DNA from: a virus
Virus record (IMG/VR): IMGVR_UViG_3300043434_000752
Coordinates: 1-35,658 of that record
DNA length: 35,658 bases
Reading direction: 5' to 3' (one strand)
Of the stretch, positions 28,518 through 35,152 are shown one piece after another. The notes beneath the pieces were generated by a model that was not told the origin of the DNA, did no database searches, and saw only the letters and a program-made list of their open reading frames with translations. The first letter of the stretch is position 1. Every line of letters starts with the position of its first letter. The position numbers and the translations under genes were made by a program.

Positions 28518-28546
28518 AGTATATATTTATTTTGATTCTTTGTCAA
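28518..28546 (-). promoter_or_regulatory. Consensus sigma70 promoter of the tmRNA
   Basis: TTGACA (28541-28546), 17-nt spacer, TATACT (28518-28523). It overlaps the 3' end of the upstream gene. Confidence 0.85.
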
Positions 28547-29027
28547 CTTCTGACTCTTCTTCATTTTCGTCTTTTGATTTTTTGTCAGACTTTAATTGTT
28601 CTTTTACTTCTTGTTCAATTCTGTCTGCTGCAGTGTTCAAAGCCATTTTACCTAGTGCTTTAACTCTGTCATTTTTGGCTAGAGTTTTACCTACTGCCAG
28701 TGCCAATGCTGCTGCTTCAGATTTCTTATTGTCTTTTGTGTCTTGTTTAGTTTGGGACTGTGATGCTGCCAGACTTTGATTTGATTGAGTTTGTGCTCTT
28801 TCTGCTTTAATTGTGTCACTGCGATGTTGATTCAGTGCTGCTGCTAACTTAGTATAATTAAATTCTTCTACCTTGCGACGAGTAAACAACGGTGCGATTT
28901 CAACAAAAAACATCATCAGCATAAGAGCAAAGGCCAGGCCCCATTGTTCAAAGTAAATGTTAGCCGTTAATAAAACAAAAACAACAGAGTATAATAATAT
29001 ACTTTCTTGCCGTTCTGACAGTTTCAT
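28527..29027 (-). CDS. Two-helix membrane protein with charged cytosolic tail (166 aa)
   Basis: Two adjacent hydrophobic helices (about 8-26 and 28-48) form an N-terminal hairpin, followed by a Gln/Ser/Lys-rich helix (ALNQHRSDTIKAERAQTQSNQ) and an acidic and basic tail. This could anchor a coiled coil at the membrane. Family unknown. It is coupled to the 45-aa gene (TAATG) and its 3' end contains the tmRNA promoter. Confidence 0.75.
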   Translation of the reverse strand: MKLSERQESILLYSVVFVLLTANIYFEQWGLAFALMLMMFFVEIAPLFTRRKVEEFNYTKLAAALNQHRSDTIKAERAQTQSNQSLAASQSQTKQDTKDNKKSEAAALALAVGKTLAKNDRVKALGKMALNTAADRIEQEVKEQLKSDKKSKDENEEESEVDKESK

Positions 29028-29164
29028 TACAGCACTACCTTACCATGTGCTTTATCGTGTTTGAGTGTTTCAAAGCCAATGGTCTTTTTATAGTCTAAAA
29101 ACCACCATGCACCAACTGCCACAAACACCAACCAAGCTACAGCAATTAAAATATATTCTATCAT
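29027..29164 (-). CDS. Small membrane protein (45 aa)
   Basis: MIEYILIAVAWLVFVAVGAWWFL forms a single transmembrane helix, followed by DYKKTIGFETLKHDKAHGKVVL. Its TAA overlaps the ATG of the next gene and its start overlaps the end of the exported His-rich gene by 4 nt. No family recognised. Confidence 0.65.
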   Translation of the reverse strand: MIEYILIAVAWLVFVAVGAWWFLDYKKTIGFETLKHDKAHGKVVL

Positions 29165-29487
29165 TTTAAACAAGTCCTTGTTTTGGTTACAGTACCGTCG
29201 GCATTTTGGGTTTCAGTCCATGGACTGCAATTGTTTTCAACTATGACCTGTTGTTGTATTACTACTTGAGGTTCGGGAGGTCTTGTAGCTTGCCAAACAA
29301 TAATACCGCCTATGGCCATGGGCACTACCCATTCCCATCCTCCGTGATGTGCGGGGCGCCAATGTCCGTGATGATGGTGGTGTTGAATTCGAAATTGCGG
29401 CTGTTTGTAGTGAAAGGGATGATAACCGTTGGCCCACACACTTGCAGAAACAGCCAATAAAGCCAGTAATGTAAAGAGTTTTTTCAT
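29161..29487 (-). CDS. Exported His-rich protein (108 aa)
   Basis: A signal peptide (MKKLFTLLALLAVSASVWA, about 19 residues), then a His-rich stretch (HHHHHGHWRPAHHGG), a hydrophobic Gly-rich helix (WVVPMAIGGIIVW), a Gln/Val-rich segment and a C-terminal Cys pair (NNCSPW...RTCLK). The pattern fits small envelope proteins that may bind metals; function not known. A GGAG lies 6 nt before the ATG. Confidence 0.8.
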   Translation of the reverse strand: MKKLFTLLALLAVSASVWANGYHPFHYKQPQFRIQHHHHHGHWRPAHHGGWEWVVPMAIGGIIVWQATRPPEPQVVIQQQVIVENNCSPWTETQNADGTVTKTRTCLK

Positions 29488-29536
29488 ATCTTGCTCCTAT
29501 GCAAGTATTTAACGCCTTACCAACAAAAAAGTGTAC

Positions 29537-29563
29537 AAAAAAATAGGGCACCGAAGTGCCCTA
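29537..29563 (-). terminator. Rho-independent terminator after the 29587 gene
   Basis: TAGGGCAC / GTGCCCTA 8-bp stem with a TTCG tetraloop on the minus strand (29544-29563) and seven Ts. Strong. Confidence 0.9.
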
Positions 29564-29586
29564 AACCTGCATTAACAAGAACCCAC

Positions 29587-29916
29587 TTACTCTGCAACTG
29601 CTTCTTTGGCGTCAGCACGAGCTTTGATAGCTTCAATGCTGGGCTTGGTAGCTTTGGCCTTAGTGACCTTAACAGTTTTTGCGCCGTTGTACTTGGCGTC
29701 AGCAGCATCGATTGCGGCTTGGAATTTTGGGTTCTTGTAAAGGTCTGTGCCTTTCAAGAAACTGACCACAGCAGGCTTGTCCATGGGCTCAGGCAAATCC
29801 ATGAGCTCGATGTCAGTGTGACCATTCTTAGCCAACACTTTAACACGAGTCATGTCATTGGCAAAACGAACCTTGACTTCACCTTTGAGAGAAGAAACAC
29901 CAGCGACTTTAAACAT
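29587..29916 (-). CDS. Conserved phage protein MFKVAGVSS-type (109 aa)
   Basis: I start at MFKVAGVSS, with GGAG 6 nt before it; a start four codons earlier (29928) would lie on that SD. The protein has KVRFANDMTRVKVLAKNGHTDIELMDLP, PAVVSFLKGTDLYKNPKFQAAIDAADAKY and a Lys/Ala-rich tail (KPSIEAIKARADAKEA). It resembles an abundant conserved protein of aquatic T4-like phages whose function is unknown. Its own consensus promoter and strong terminator imply high expression. Confidence 0.85.
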   Translation of the reverse strand: MFKVAGVSSLKGEVKVRFANDMTRVKVLAKNGHTDIELMDLPEPMDKPAVVSFLKGTDLYKNPKFQAAIDAADAKYNGAKTVKVTKAKATKPSIEAIKARADAKEAVAE

Positions 29917-29982
29917 AGAAAACTCCATTGAAAAACAAGTTAAGTTGAAAAACAGTCAGCATCCATTTGCTAACATATTCAA

Positions 29983-30011
29983 ATTATAGTTGAAAACGAA
30001 TTTAGTGTCAA
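29983..30011 (-). promoter_or_regulatory. Consensus sigma70 promoter for the 29916 gene
   Basis: TTGACA (30006-30011), 17-nt spacer, TATAAT (29983-29988). Confidence 0.85.
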
Positions 30012-30038
30012 CCATTATTTGAATCAGATTTGCCAAAA

Positions 30039-30167
30039 TTATTTGGCCAATTCTTTGCTTTGATTTTGGATTTCGGTAACGCCTCGATCCAAAATACGGG
30101 TAATTCCAGTGACGCCAACTGTGGCTACAACCACACCCAAAACAAAACCAATAAGGAACCGTTTCAT
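30039..30167 (-). CDS. Small membrane-anchored protein (42 aa)
   Basis: MKRFLIGFVLGVVVATVGVTGI forms a hydrophobic helix, or an uncleaved signal anchor, followed by TRILDRGVTEIQNQSKELAK, an amphipathic tail. A strong GGAGG lies 8 nt before the ATG, and the ATG overlaps the upstream TGA. It resembles small T4-like phage membrane proteins. Function unknown. Confidence 0.75.
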   Translation of the reverse strand: MKRFLIGFVLGVVVATVGVTGITRILDRGVTEIQNQSKELAK

Positions 30168-30253
30168 TGAAATACCTCCGTAAAGACAATAGCCAAACCC
30201 ATGATCCAAACAGGTGCCAGTACAATGGCAAGATTAATTAAGGCAGTGATCAT
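30164..30253 (-). CDS. Tiny membrane peptide (29 aa)
   Basis: MITALINLAIVLAPVWIMGLAIVFTEVFQ is almost wholly hydrophobic. It has a GGAG Shine-Dalgarno 7 nt upstream and overlaps the next gene (ATGA), carrying that gene's GGAGG within its codons. Likely real; role unknown. Confidence 0.65.
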   Translation of the reverse strand: MITALINLAIVLAPVWIMGLAIVFTEVFQ

Positions 30254-30254
30254 A

Positions 30255-30473
30255 TTAACTCCAATCCTTGTGGTGGCCACCACGCTCATTGTCTTGGTAG
30301 CCTGCCTTGTAGGCCGCAATCTCGTCGGGTGTCATATCCTTGAGTTCGACACGCTCTGAACTTCCAGTATTACCCTTGTAGTAGTGTGGATTATAGGCTC
30401 GACGGTAATAGCTGTCTGCGGCGCCACGATCGTAGGCGCCACCGTGACGTTGATCGTACATGTCAGCAGTCAT
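30255..30473 (-). CDS. Hypothetical protein, Tyr/Arg/Gly-rich (72 aa)
   Basis: I start at MTADMYDQRHGG, with GGAGG in the preceding gene's end; the frame open to 30512 runs inside that gene. Tyr-rich N-terminal half (DSYYRRAYNPHYYKG), then a helix with LKDMTPDEIAAYKAGYQDNERGG, a motif of short conserved phage proteins. Function unknown. Confidence 0.75.
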   Translation of the reverse strand: MTADMYDQRHGGAYDRGAADSYYRRAYNPHYYKGNTGSSERVELKDMTPDEIAAYKAGYQDNERGGHHKDWS

Positions 30474-30745
30474 TAATTGCCCTCCTTCATAATGTAAGTC
30501 ATCAGCACCCACTTGGCACGATTCAAAAGTTGACGCTGATCTTCAATGGTGTTGAAGTCAGGCTCGCCATAGGCCATCATTTCCTGTGCATCGCTCATCA
30601 TGCTGGCAACAATCATTGCAGGACCCGAAAACTTGAAAGTCAGCGAAGATTCAATGCTTTCACGCATACCTGCTTCAGTGACACCATACATGCGAACTTC
30701 ACGCTTTTCTTGCTCAGACAAACGATTGTAAATTTCTGTGGCCAT
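30473..30745 (-). CDS. Conserved phage protein (90 aa)
   Basis: A 90-residue helical protein with EQEKREVRMYGVTEAGMRESIESSL and SDAQEMMAYGEPDFNTIEDQRQLLNRAKWVLMTYI. The pattern recurs in early-region genes of aquatic phages to my knowledge. CAGGAG lies 7-8 nt before the ATG. It is the first gene after the promoter at 30778. Confidence 0.8.
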   Translation of the reverse strand: MATEIYNRLSEQEKREVRMYGVTEAGMRESIESSLTFKFSGPAMIVASMMSDAQEMMAYGEPDFNTIEDQRQLLNRAKWVLMTYIMKEGN

Positions 30746-30777
30746 TTCCTGCTCCTGTTTTGTTACTGTATGCCATT

Positions 30778-30806
30778 ATTATAGCAAAATTAGGAATTTC
30801 GAGCAA
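30778..30806 (-). promoter_or_regulatory. Sigma70-type promoter (30745 operon)
   Basis: TTGCTC (30801-30806), 17-nt spacer ending TTTTGC, TATAAT (30778-30783). Member of a near-identical promoter family in this region. Confidence 0.8.
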
Positions 30807-30824
30807 CCAAAAATGTTGTTGTTT

Positions 30825-31109
30825 TTATACAACTTCCAGCATGTTAGCGGGTACTTTCCACAGTCCTTGCGGACTACGAACTGTTACAAATTTAATAGCA
30901 ATCTTGTCTACGGTGCCGGTAATAGTCATACCGCGTTTAGTACTAGTAAAACGAACGTTATCGCCCAACTTAATAGAACGGATTTTATCTTTACGAAGTT
31001 GGGACTTGGCAAATTGCACGGCACTAAGGATGCTGGACAGTTCTGTATCGGTAAAATTGCCGAACATGATAGCTTGATTAACTTGCTGAATCTGGGTCAT
31101 TTGGTTCAA
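30825..31109 (-). CDS. Small phage protein with KOW-like beta domain (94 aa)
   Basis: I prefer the TTG start at 31109, 6 nt behind an AAGGAG; the first ATG (31100) is 15 nt behind it. N-terminal helix (QQVNQAIMFGNFTDTELSSILSAVQFAKSQL), then IKLGDNVRFTSTKRGMTITGTVDKIAIKFVTVR, a beta barrel like KOW/SH3 domains. Such proteins often bind RNA or ribosomes; here weak inference. Confidence 0.75.
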   Translation of the reverse strand: MNQMTQIQQVNQAIMFGNFTDTELSSILSAVQFAKSQLRKDKIRSIKLGDNVRFTSTKRGMTITGTVDKIAIKFVTVRSPQGLWKVPANMLEVV

Positions 31110-31139
31110 TTTGAACTCCTTGTTAACTACAATATCAAT

Positions 31140-31168
31140 ATTATAGCAAAATTGGGATTTTCTGTCTA
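31140..31168 (-). promoter_or_regulatory. Sigma70-type promoter (31109 gene)
   Basis: TAGACA (31163-31168), 17-nt spacer, TATAAT (31140-31145), TTTTGC before the -10. Confidence 0.75.
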
Positions 31169-31180
31169 CCAAAATTTTTG

Positions 31181-31196
31181 TAATACTTTGGTATTA
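31181..31196 (-). terminator. Stem-loop containing a stop codon
   Basis: TAATAC / GTATTA stem around a 4-nt loop (CAAA on the minus strand); the TAA of the upstream gene (31194-31196) is in the stem. Third copy of the element at 9094. Confidence 0.5.
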
Positions 31197-31691
31197 ACTG
31201 CCAGTAGAAAGAATCAGTGTGCGGGGATCGTCCTTGTCAGGAGTAAACCGCTCAATGTAAATGTGGTGCTTGTCACCGCTGTCGCGGATGCAAGCATTAG
31301 CCGCGATGTAAAGTGCCGCCCAAGTCAAACCATTAACGGAACACTGGACAGGCTTGCCGCCCCAATGGTCCTCGTAAACAACACGATCAGCACCTTCAAA
31401 AGGATGACGGTCGCTGAGATTCTCTACTTCAAAAATGCTCCACACACTTTGATCCAAGCCAAGTTGACTGCGAACATCGCTATAATGATCATGCTTGGCA
31501 TCAAAGGATTTGTTGTCTTGCTCATAAGCGCCAGCAAGGCCTGCTTCCATTTCTCGGATAGCATGAGCCATCTTGTCCGTGATAGGTTCGCGAACAACGC
31601 CTTGAATGGTTTCGTAAACGCTACGCATTTCGCAGAGTGCGTTATGAATAGTGCGGAAATCTTCTGCGTTAATAGTGGGACTGCAATTCAT
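31194..31691 (-). CDS. Conserved phage protein (165 aa)
   Basis: A 165-residue protein. The N-terminal half is helical (SPTINAEDFRTIHNALCEMRSVYETI), the rest has VWSIFEVENLSDRHPFEGADRVVYEDHWGG and CSVNGLTWAALYIAANACIRDSGDKHHIYIERF. It resembles a hypothetical phage family. An AGGAG lies 7-8 nt before the ATG, and a promoter is right upstream. Confidence 0.8.
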   Translation of the reverse strand: MNCSPTINAEDFRTIHNALCEMRSVYETIQGVVREPITDKMAHAIREMEAGLAGAYEQDNKSFDAKHDHYSDVRSQLGLDQSVWSIFEVENLSDRHPFEGADRVVYEDHWGGKPVQCSVNGLTWAALYIAANACIRDSGDKHHIYIERFTPDKDDPRTLILSTGS

Positions 31692-31722
31692 GTCAACTCC
31701 TGTTTTGTTTCACTATGTATGT

Positions 31723-31751
31723 ATTATAGCAAATTGATTAATTTCAGTCAA
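31723..31751 (-). promoter_or_regulatory. Sigma70-type promoter (31691 gene)
   Basis: TTGACT (31746-31751), 17-nt spacer ending TTTGC, TATAAT (31723-31728). Confidence 0.8.
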
Positions 31752-31773
31752 CCAAAAATATGTTAACTAAGGT

Positions 31774-31980
31774 TTACATTTTGGCGAGAAATCTTGCAAA
31801 CTCCAATTGCAGCTCAGCGACATCCTCTTGGGCTACATAAAAGTCCGTGGTAGGATCCCAGTATTGACCTGCCTTGGGATCATAATACAGCACTTGGCCG
31901 TTGGGGTAGAAAAAAGGACCTTCAAGACCCTTGCGAGGTTGCCATTTTGCATCACGCTCGCCAACTACACGGTATCCCAT
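31774..31980 (-). CDS. Hypothetical protein (68 aa)
   Basis: MGYRVVGERDAKWQPRKGLEGPFFYPNGQVLYYDPKAGQYWDPTTDFYVAQEDVAELQLEF... is Tyr- and Gly-rich with two YYDPK-like repeats. The FYPNGQVLYYDPKAGQYWDP segment recalls small beta repeats. AGGAGG lies 4-6 nt before the ATG and a near-consensus promoter is upstream. Unknown function. Confidence 0.75.
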   Translation of the reverse strand: MGYRVVGERDAKWQPRKGLEGPFFYPNGQVLYYDPKAGQYWDPTTDFYVAQEDVAELQLEFARFLAKM

Positions 31981-32009
31981 AGGACCTCCTGTTTGTTTAC
32001 TATGCTGCG

Positions 32010-32038
32010 ATTATAGCAAAATGGTGTTTTTTGGTCAA
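32010..32038 (-). promoter_or_regulatory. Sigma70-type promoter (31980 gene)
   Basis: TTGACC (32033-32038), 17-nt spacer, TATAAT (32010-32015). Almost identical over about 60 nt to those at 32281 and 32582. Confidence 0.85.
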
Positions 32039-32043
32039 CCGTT

Positions 32044-32250
32044 TTAGATAGTCAAGTTTGGTGCGGTAATAGTACTTTTATTTGCATAGGCCCCATCAAG
32101 AATCGCATCCAAAAGTTCACGCAATTCATACATGTAAGCACCATGAACCGTGCCTCTATTGCAATTTTGCTTATTAAAATAAGCTCGCATTTTCATAACT
32201 TGAGTAGCATCCAACTTTTTAATTGTGATGTCGACAACCTTGTTAGTCAT
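32044..32250 (-). CDS. Hypothetical protein (68 aa)
   Basis: I start at MTNKVVDITIKKLDATQ, with AGGAGG 6 nt upstream; the longer frame would include the promoter. A helical protein with KMRAYFNKQNCNRGTVHGAYMYELRELLDAILDG. Unknown function. Confidence 0.75.
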   Translation of the reverse strand: MTNKVVDITIKKLDATQVMKMRAYFNKQNCNRGTVHGAYMYELRELLDAILDGAYANKSTITAPNLTI

Positions 32251-32280
32251 TATGACCTCCTGTTTGTTTACTATGCTGCG

Positions 32281-32309
32281 ATTATAACAAAATGGTGTTT
32301 TTTGGTCAA
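32281..32309 (-). promoter_or_regulatory. Sigma70-type promoter (32250 gene)
   Basis: TTGACC (32304-32309), 17-nt spacer, TATAAT (32281-32286). Confidence 0.85.
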
Positions 32310-32314
32310 CAGTT

Positions 32315-32551
32315 TTAGAAGTCAGCAACAAGAAAGCCGGTAGTACTATCGTATGACACAAACACATTGCCGGTTTGCAGTTCGCCGTCTTTTTTGAATG
32401 TAACAGAGTAGCAGAATTGCTTGCCATTGGTCAAACCCAAAAATTTCGCCGAATCAAACTTGCAATCTTTGTAACCGTTGGCGCCCAGTACTTGGCATAG
32501 AGAGGTAGGGGTCATGGTTGTAAGCATTCGAACGGTGTCTGCTAGTATCAT
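32315..32551 (-). CDS. Hypothetical protein (78 aa)
   Basis: MILADTVRMLTTMTPTSLCQVLGANGYKDCKFDSAKFLGLTNGKQFCYSVTFKKDGELQTGNVFVSYDSTTGFLVADF: an N-terminal helix with two Cys followed by a beta sheet ending in VFVSYDSTTGFLVADF. A GGAG lies upstream of the ATG. No family recognised. Confidence 0.75.
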   Translation of the reverse strand: MILADTVRMLTTMTPTSLCQVLGANGYKDCKFDSAKFLGLTNGKQFCYSVTFKKDGELQTGNVFVSYDSTTGFLVADF

Positions 32552-32581
32552 GCTGGGCTCCTTTTGTTTAACTCAGTCTAC

Positions 32582-32610
32582 ATTATAGCAAAATGGTGTT
32601 TTTTGGTCAA
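32582..32610 (-). promoter_or_regulatory. Sigma70-type promoter (32551 gene)
   Basis: TTGACC (32605-32610), 17-nt spacer, TATAAT (32582-32587). Confidence 0.85.
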
Positions 32611-32634
32611 CCAAAAAAAACTAATACTTGCGTT

Positions 32635-32868
32635 TTAAAATAATGCTTTGTACAGGCCTGCGGCACCAATCAGCAGGGCTACGATATTGACCATTAACTG
32701 TGGACCATTTCGAACTCTAATAGCCCATGCCAAAAATAGTACAGTGCCCACAACAAAGGCCACAATGTTCCAAGGATAGATCTCAGGACCCACGGCATTC
32801 AAACTGTGGCCTGCCACAATGGCTACTGCTGCAGACCATTGTAAAACTTCATCTAATTTATTTGTCAT
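32635..32868 (-). CDS. Three-helix membrane protein (77 aa)
   Basis: I start at MTNKLDEVLQW, overlapping the methyltransferase stop by 4 nt; five more codons are open upstream inside that gene. Three hydrophobic stretches (about 10-26, 32-48 and 58-74) make it a small polytopic membrane protein, somewhat like a partial PnuC or holin. Function unknown. It is the last gene in its transcription unit. Confidence 0.75.
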   Translation of the reverse strand: MTNKLDEVLQWSAAVAIVAGHSLNAVGPEIYPWNIVAFVVGTVLFLAWAIRVRNGPQLMVNIVALLIGAAGLYKALF

Positions 32869-34112
32869 TTTGTAAATACCCAAAGGTCTTCATAGTTGCC
32901 ATCTCTGGTCTTTTTGGCTTGCCTGCTGACAGCAATAGCACTCCATTGCACTCGCAGCTGTTGGCTTAATGGCAAATGTTTTGCTACTACGGCCTGCATG
33001 TCTTGGCTGATTGTAACTTCTTGTTTGTTTTTATTTCTATAGTTACTGATAACAAAAGCAAATTTGCCACCAGGCTTCAATACTTCGCAACAGAGTTCGA
33101 CAGTCTGTTCCCAATACTGTCGTAACCAAACATCATAGTTGGGATAGTTAGTGAAACTTTGATCCGCACTGTCATAGATCTCCAAATCATAGTAGGGAGG
33201 ACTAAACAGTACTGCATCAACTTGATTTTGATATTTGTTGACAAAACCATGTTGTTGGTCCAATTGTTCACTGGGGCAGCAGTATAAGTCTACGGTTTTA
33301 TCAGCAATTTCAAATAAGCTGTTATCTCTGTATCTTTGCCATTCATTATGCAACCACCGACCATTGTCGACAACTTCAGGAATCACATCAGTGGCAACGA
33401 AATGTTTAAAGCCGCTGGAATAAAATCCCAACTGATAAGCATTCCAACCCATGACAGGTGCAAAGACTGTGTCACCAGTAAATATCTCCTGCATGATACC
33501 TTTGTAAGTAGCAGGATTAAAAATGCTGGCTCTATTACAACCTACCATAAAGTCAATCCAAAACTGACTGTAGTCACTGTTTTCTATTCTACAAATATGA
33601 TCAAAAAACGCAGGACCTACTAGGCTGTTTCTAAGTTTGAAATTCTCAAACATGGCTCTCATTAAACCCAGTGTGTATTCAAAGTCACAGTCGTAGAGTT
33701 TTTTAGTGGTATAAAACTTGTCAAAGTTTATGTTCTTACAGAGCCTACCATACTTGGCCATGGCCTTGCCTGAAAAGGTATCGCTGCCGAATATTTCACT
33801 GTCGGGAATATAAAAATAAAAATCTAGGTCTTCGGTCAAAGCCGCAGTTTTATTGAACCATTGAGTCAAGGCCACTTCAGGTTCTACAACCAGCAACTGA
33901 TAGAGTTTTTGTTTGTATAAGTCTAGCCGTTGCAGTCTATCATCGTTCTTGGCCCATTTAGCCAGAAAGTCATCCAAACCGGCTCTAACTACAAACTGTC
34001 CTGTGGTGTCACTGCCGTTTAACACAGCCAGCTGGTCAGCAAAGTCAGCGTAACTGATATTCTTTTGTAAATTAAACTGCTGTAAAAATTTGTCTACTGT
34101 ATAAATCATCAC
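32865..34112 (-). CDS. DNA methyltransferase (N6-adenine/N4-cytosine type)
   Basis: A 415-residue protein. The catalytic motif IV is FSPPYYDLEIY (SPPY at 304-307). A motif-I-like VMGWNAYQLGFY lies about 85 residues earlier (220-231), then TDVIPE. LKPGGKFAFVISNY near 345-358 is a typical methyltransferase strand. This order (I before IV) fits the gamma class. The N-terminal 200 residues carry no named domain and may recognise DNA. The protein is longer than many solitary phage methylases. It lies directly after a possible nuclease gene (gap 4 nt), so a modification-protection role is plausible. Confidence 0.85.
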   Translation of the reverse strand: MMIYTVDKFLQQFNLQKNISYADFADQLAVLNGSDTTGQFVVRAGLDDFLAKWAKNDDRLQRLDLYKQKLYQLLVVEPEVALTQWFNKTAALTEDLDFYFYIPDSEIFGSDTFSGKAMAKYGRLCKNINFDKFYTTKKLYDCDFEYTLGLMRAMFENFKLRNSLVGPAFFDHICRIENSDYSQFWIDFMVGCNRASIFNPATYKGIMQEIFTGDTVFAPVMGWNAYQLGFYSSGFKHFVATDVIPEVVDNGRWLHNEWQRYRDNSLFEIADKTVDLYCCPSEQLDQQHGFVNKYQNQVDAVLFSPPYYDLEIYDSADQSFTNYPNYDVWLRQYWEQTVELCCEVLKPGGKFAFVISNYRNKNKQEVTISQDMQAVVAKHLPLSQQLRVQWSAIAVSRQAKKTRDGNYEDLWVFTK

Positions 34113-34116
34113 GTAT

Positions 34117-34671
34117 TTATATTCTGTGAACTGTACAGTTATTAATTACCATTGATTCAATTTTAGGCAAGTCCAACAATAATTTTTCAGGTAATACAAT
34201 AGCATCGTGATTTGGTTTACCTTTGTCAATCCATTTTTGTTTTTGCAACAACAAATGACAGGCCACTGTGGTCAGTGCTTCTTTGCTTTGAACATCCCAA
34301 ATCCTAACAATCTGCAAATTGTCCTTGCGACGAACTGCAAAGATATAACGAGGATATTCTAGTCCGCCCTGTGCGTGAAACTGCCAACCACTAAGACTCA
34401 CAAGACCACTGCGTTTGGTATGTTCTTTGGTAGCACACTTTTGTTCAATGATTACTTCGCCGCTTTTGGCATCTTCGCCGTTGCGGTGAAAATTAGTATT
34501 ATAGTCTTTGTCGTAGCTGCTGACAATTTCCCACATGCTAAGAGCACTGAGTGTGTCATTGGCAAGAATGTCAATGCCATACTTTTCATAGGCCTTTCTA
34601 GCCTGTTTGAAAATAAGGTCTCGGTGACTAATCAAATCACGGATTTTATCTGCTTCAATATATTTTGCCAT
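34117..34671 (-). CDS. Possible PD-(D/E)xK nuclease (184 aa)
   Basis: A 184-residue protein with a motif that fits a restriction-type nuclease core: an N-terminal helix with Glu, then NGEDAKSGEVIIEQKCATKE, where Asp68 and Glu76-x-Lys78 could be the D...ExK triad, followed by SGWQFHAQGG. The rest (PRYIFAVRRKDNLQIVRIWDV, an alpha/beta layout) also fits this fold. It is just upstream of the methyltransferase in the same direction. No other nuclease motif. It could instead be a non-catalytic relative. Confidence 0.6.
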   Translation of the reverse strand: MAKYIEADKIRDLISHRDLIFKQARKAYEKYGIDILANDTLSALSMWEIVSSYDKDYNTNFHRNGEDAKSGEVIIEQKCATKEHTKRSGLVSLSGWQFHAQGGLEYPRYIFAVRRKDNLQIVRIWDVQSKEALTTVACHLLLQKQKWIDKGKPNHDAIVLPEKLLLDLPKIESMVINNCTVHRI

Positions 34672-34676
34672 ACAGT

Positions 34677-34705
34677 ATTGTATTAGGTATTTTCGGAATT
34701 GTCAA
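34677..34705 (-). promoter_or_regulatory. Sigma70 promoter for the nuclease-methyltransferase unit
   Basis: TTGACA (34700-34705), 17-nt spacer, TACAAT (34677-34682). The ATG of the nuclease gene is only 5 nt after the -10 box, so the transcript would be leaderless. Confidence 0.7.
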
Positions 34706-35150
34706 CCGTACCTTTTAAGTAGTCTTTTTCTTTATAAGTTTTAATCATATGGCAACGACAGCATAGGCTATTGATGTTGTCTGCGGTATCTGACCCACCA
34801 TCGCTTTTGCGTACAATGTGGTCACCATGCATCACACCACGCATGACCAGCAACTGTTGCCAAGGATCTTCAATGGATAAAATTGCAGGATCTTGGCGAG
34901 CGTCGTATCCGCAGTCTGAACAGACCCAATTTCTATAAAAAGTATGTGGACGGTCAGCTTTGCCCATGCCGCCATATTCCGCCAACATAAGTTGATGATC
35001 GCGACAATAACTATCACTACCAGGCCCGTCAAATATAGTTAAATCTTTGTTGCAATCTTCCAAACGGCATTTATATTGTAAGCGAACCTGCTCATTAAGA
35101 ACACTTTGACTTTTAAGTTTGTTTTTGTGAAAATCTAAAAGTTTAGACAT
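34683..35150 (-). CDS. HNH endonuclease-like zinc protein (155 aa)
   Basis: I start at MSKLLDFHKNK; three extra codons upstream overlap the next gene. Cysteine pairs C28/C33 and C77/C80 suggest zinc knuckles. The HNH core is GVMHGDHIVRKSDGGSDTADNINSLCCRCH, with Asp110-His111, Asn126 and the C130-x-x-C133-H134 motif. Such proteins cut DNA near recombination or packaging sites, or act as homing nucleases. It lies just upstream of the nuclease-methyltransferase promoter. Confidence 0.8.
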   Translation of the reverse strand: MSKLLDFHKNKLKSQSVLNEQVRLQYKCRLEDCNKDLTIFDGPGSDSYCRDHQLMLAEYGGMGKADRPHTFYRNWVCSDCGYDARQDPAILSIEDPWQQLLVMRGVMHGDHIVRKSDGGSDTADNINSLCCRCHMIKTYKEKDYLKGTVDNSENT

Positions 35151-35152
35151 GA

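Noticed and set aside
29956-30231. Minus-strand frame of 91 codons
   Set aside because: It is a shifted frame over the 42-aa and 29-aa membrane ORFs, which have strong Shine-Dalgarno sites and ATGA coupling.
30738-31766. Long plus-strand open frame of 342 codons
   Set aside because: It runs antisense across three minus-strand genes that have promoters, Shine-Dalgarno sites and plausible proteins; the translated product is low-complexity with no fold signature.
34114-34121. Perfect TATAAATA late-promoter box
   Set aside because: It overlaps the stop of the nuclease gene and lies 2 nt before the methyltransferase ATG, so transcription would start inside that gene; probably chance in AT-rich sequence.
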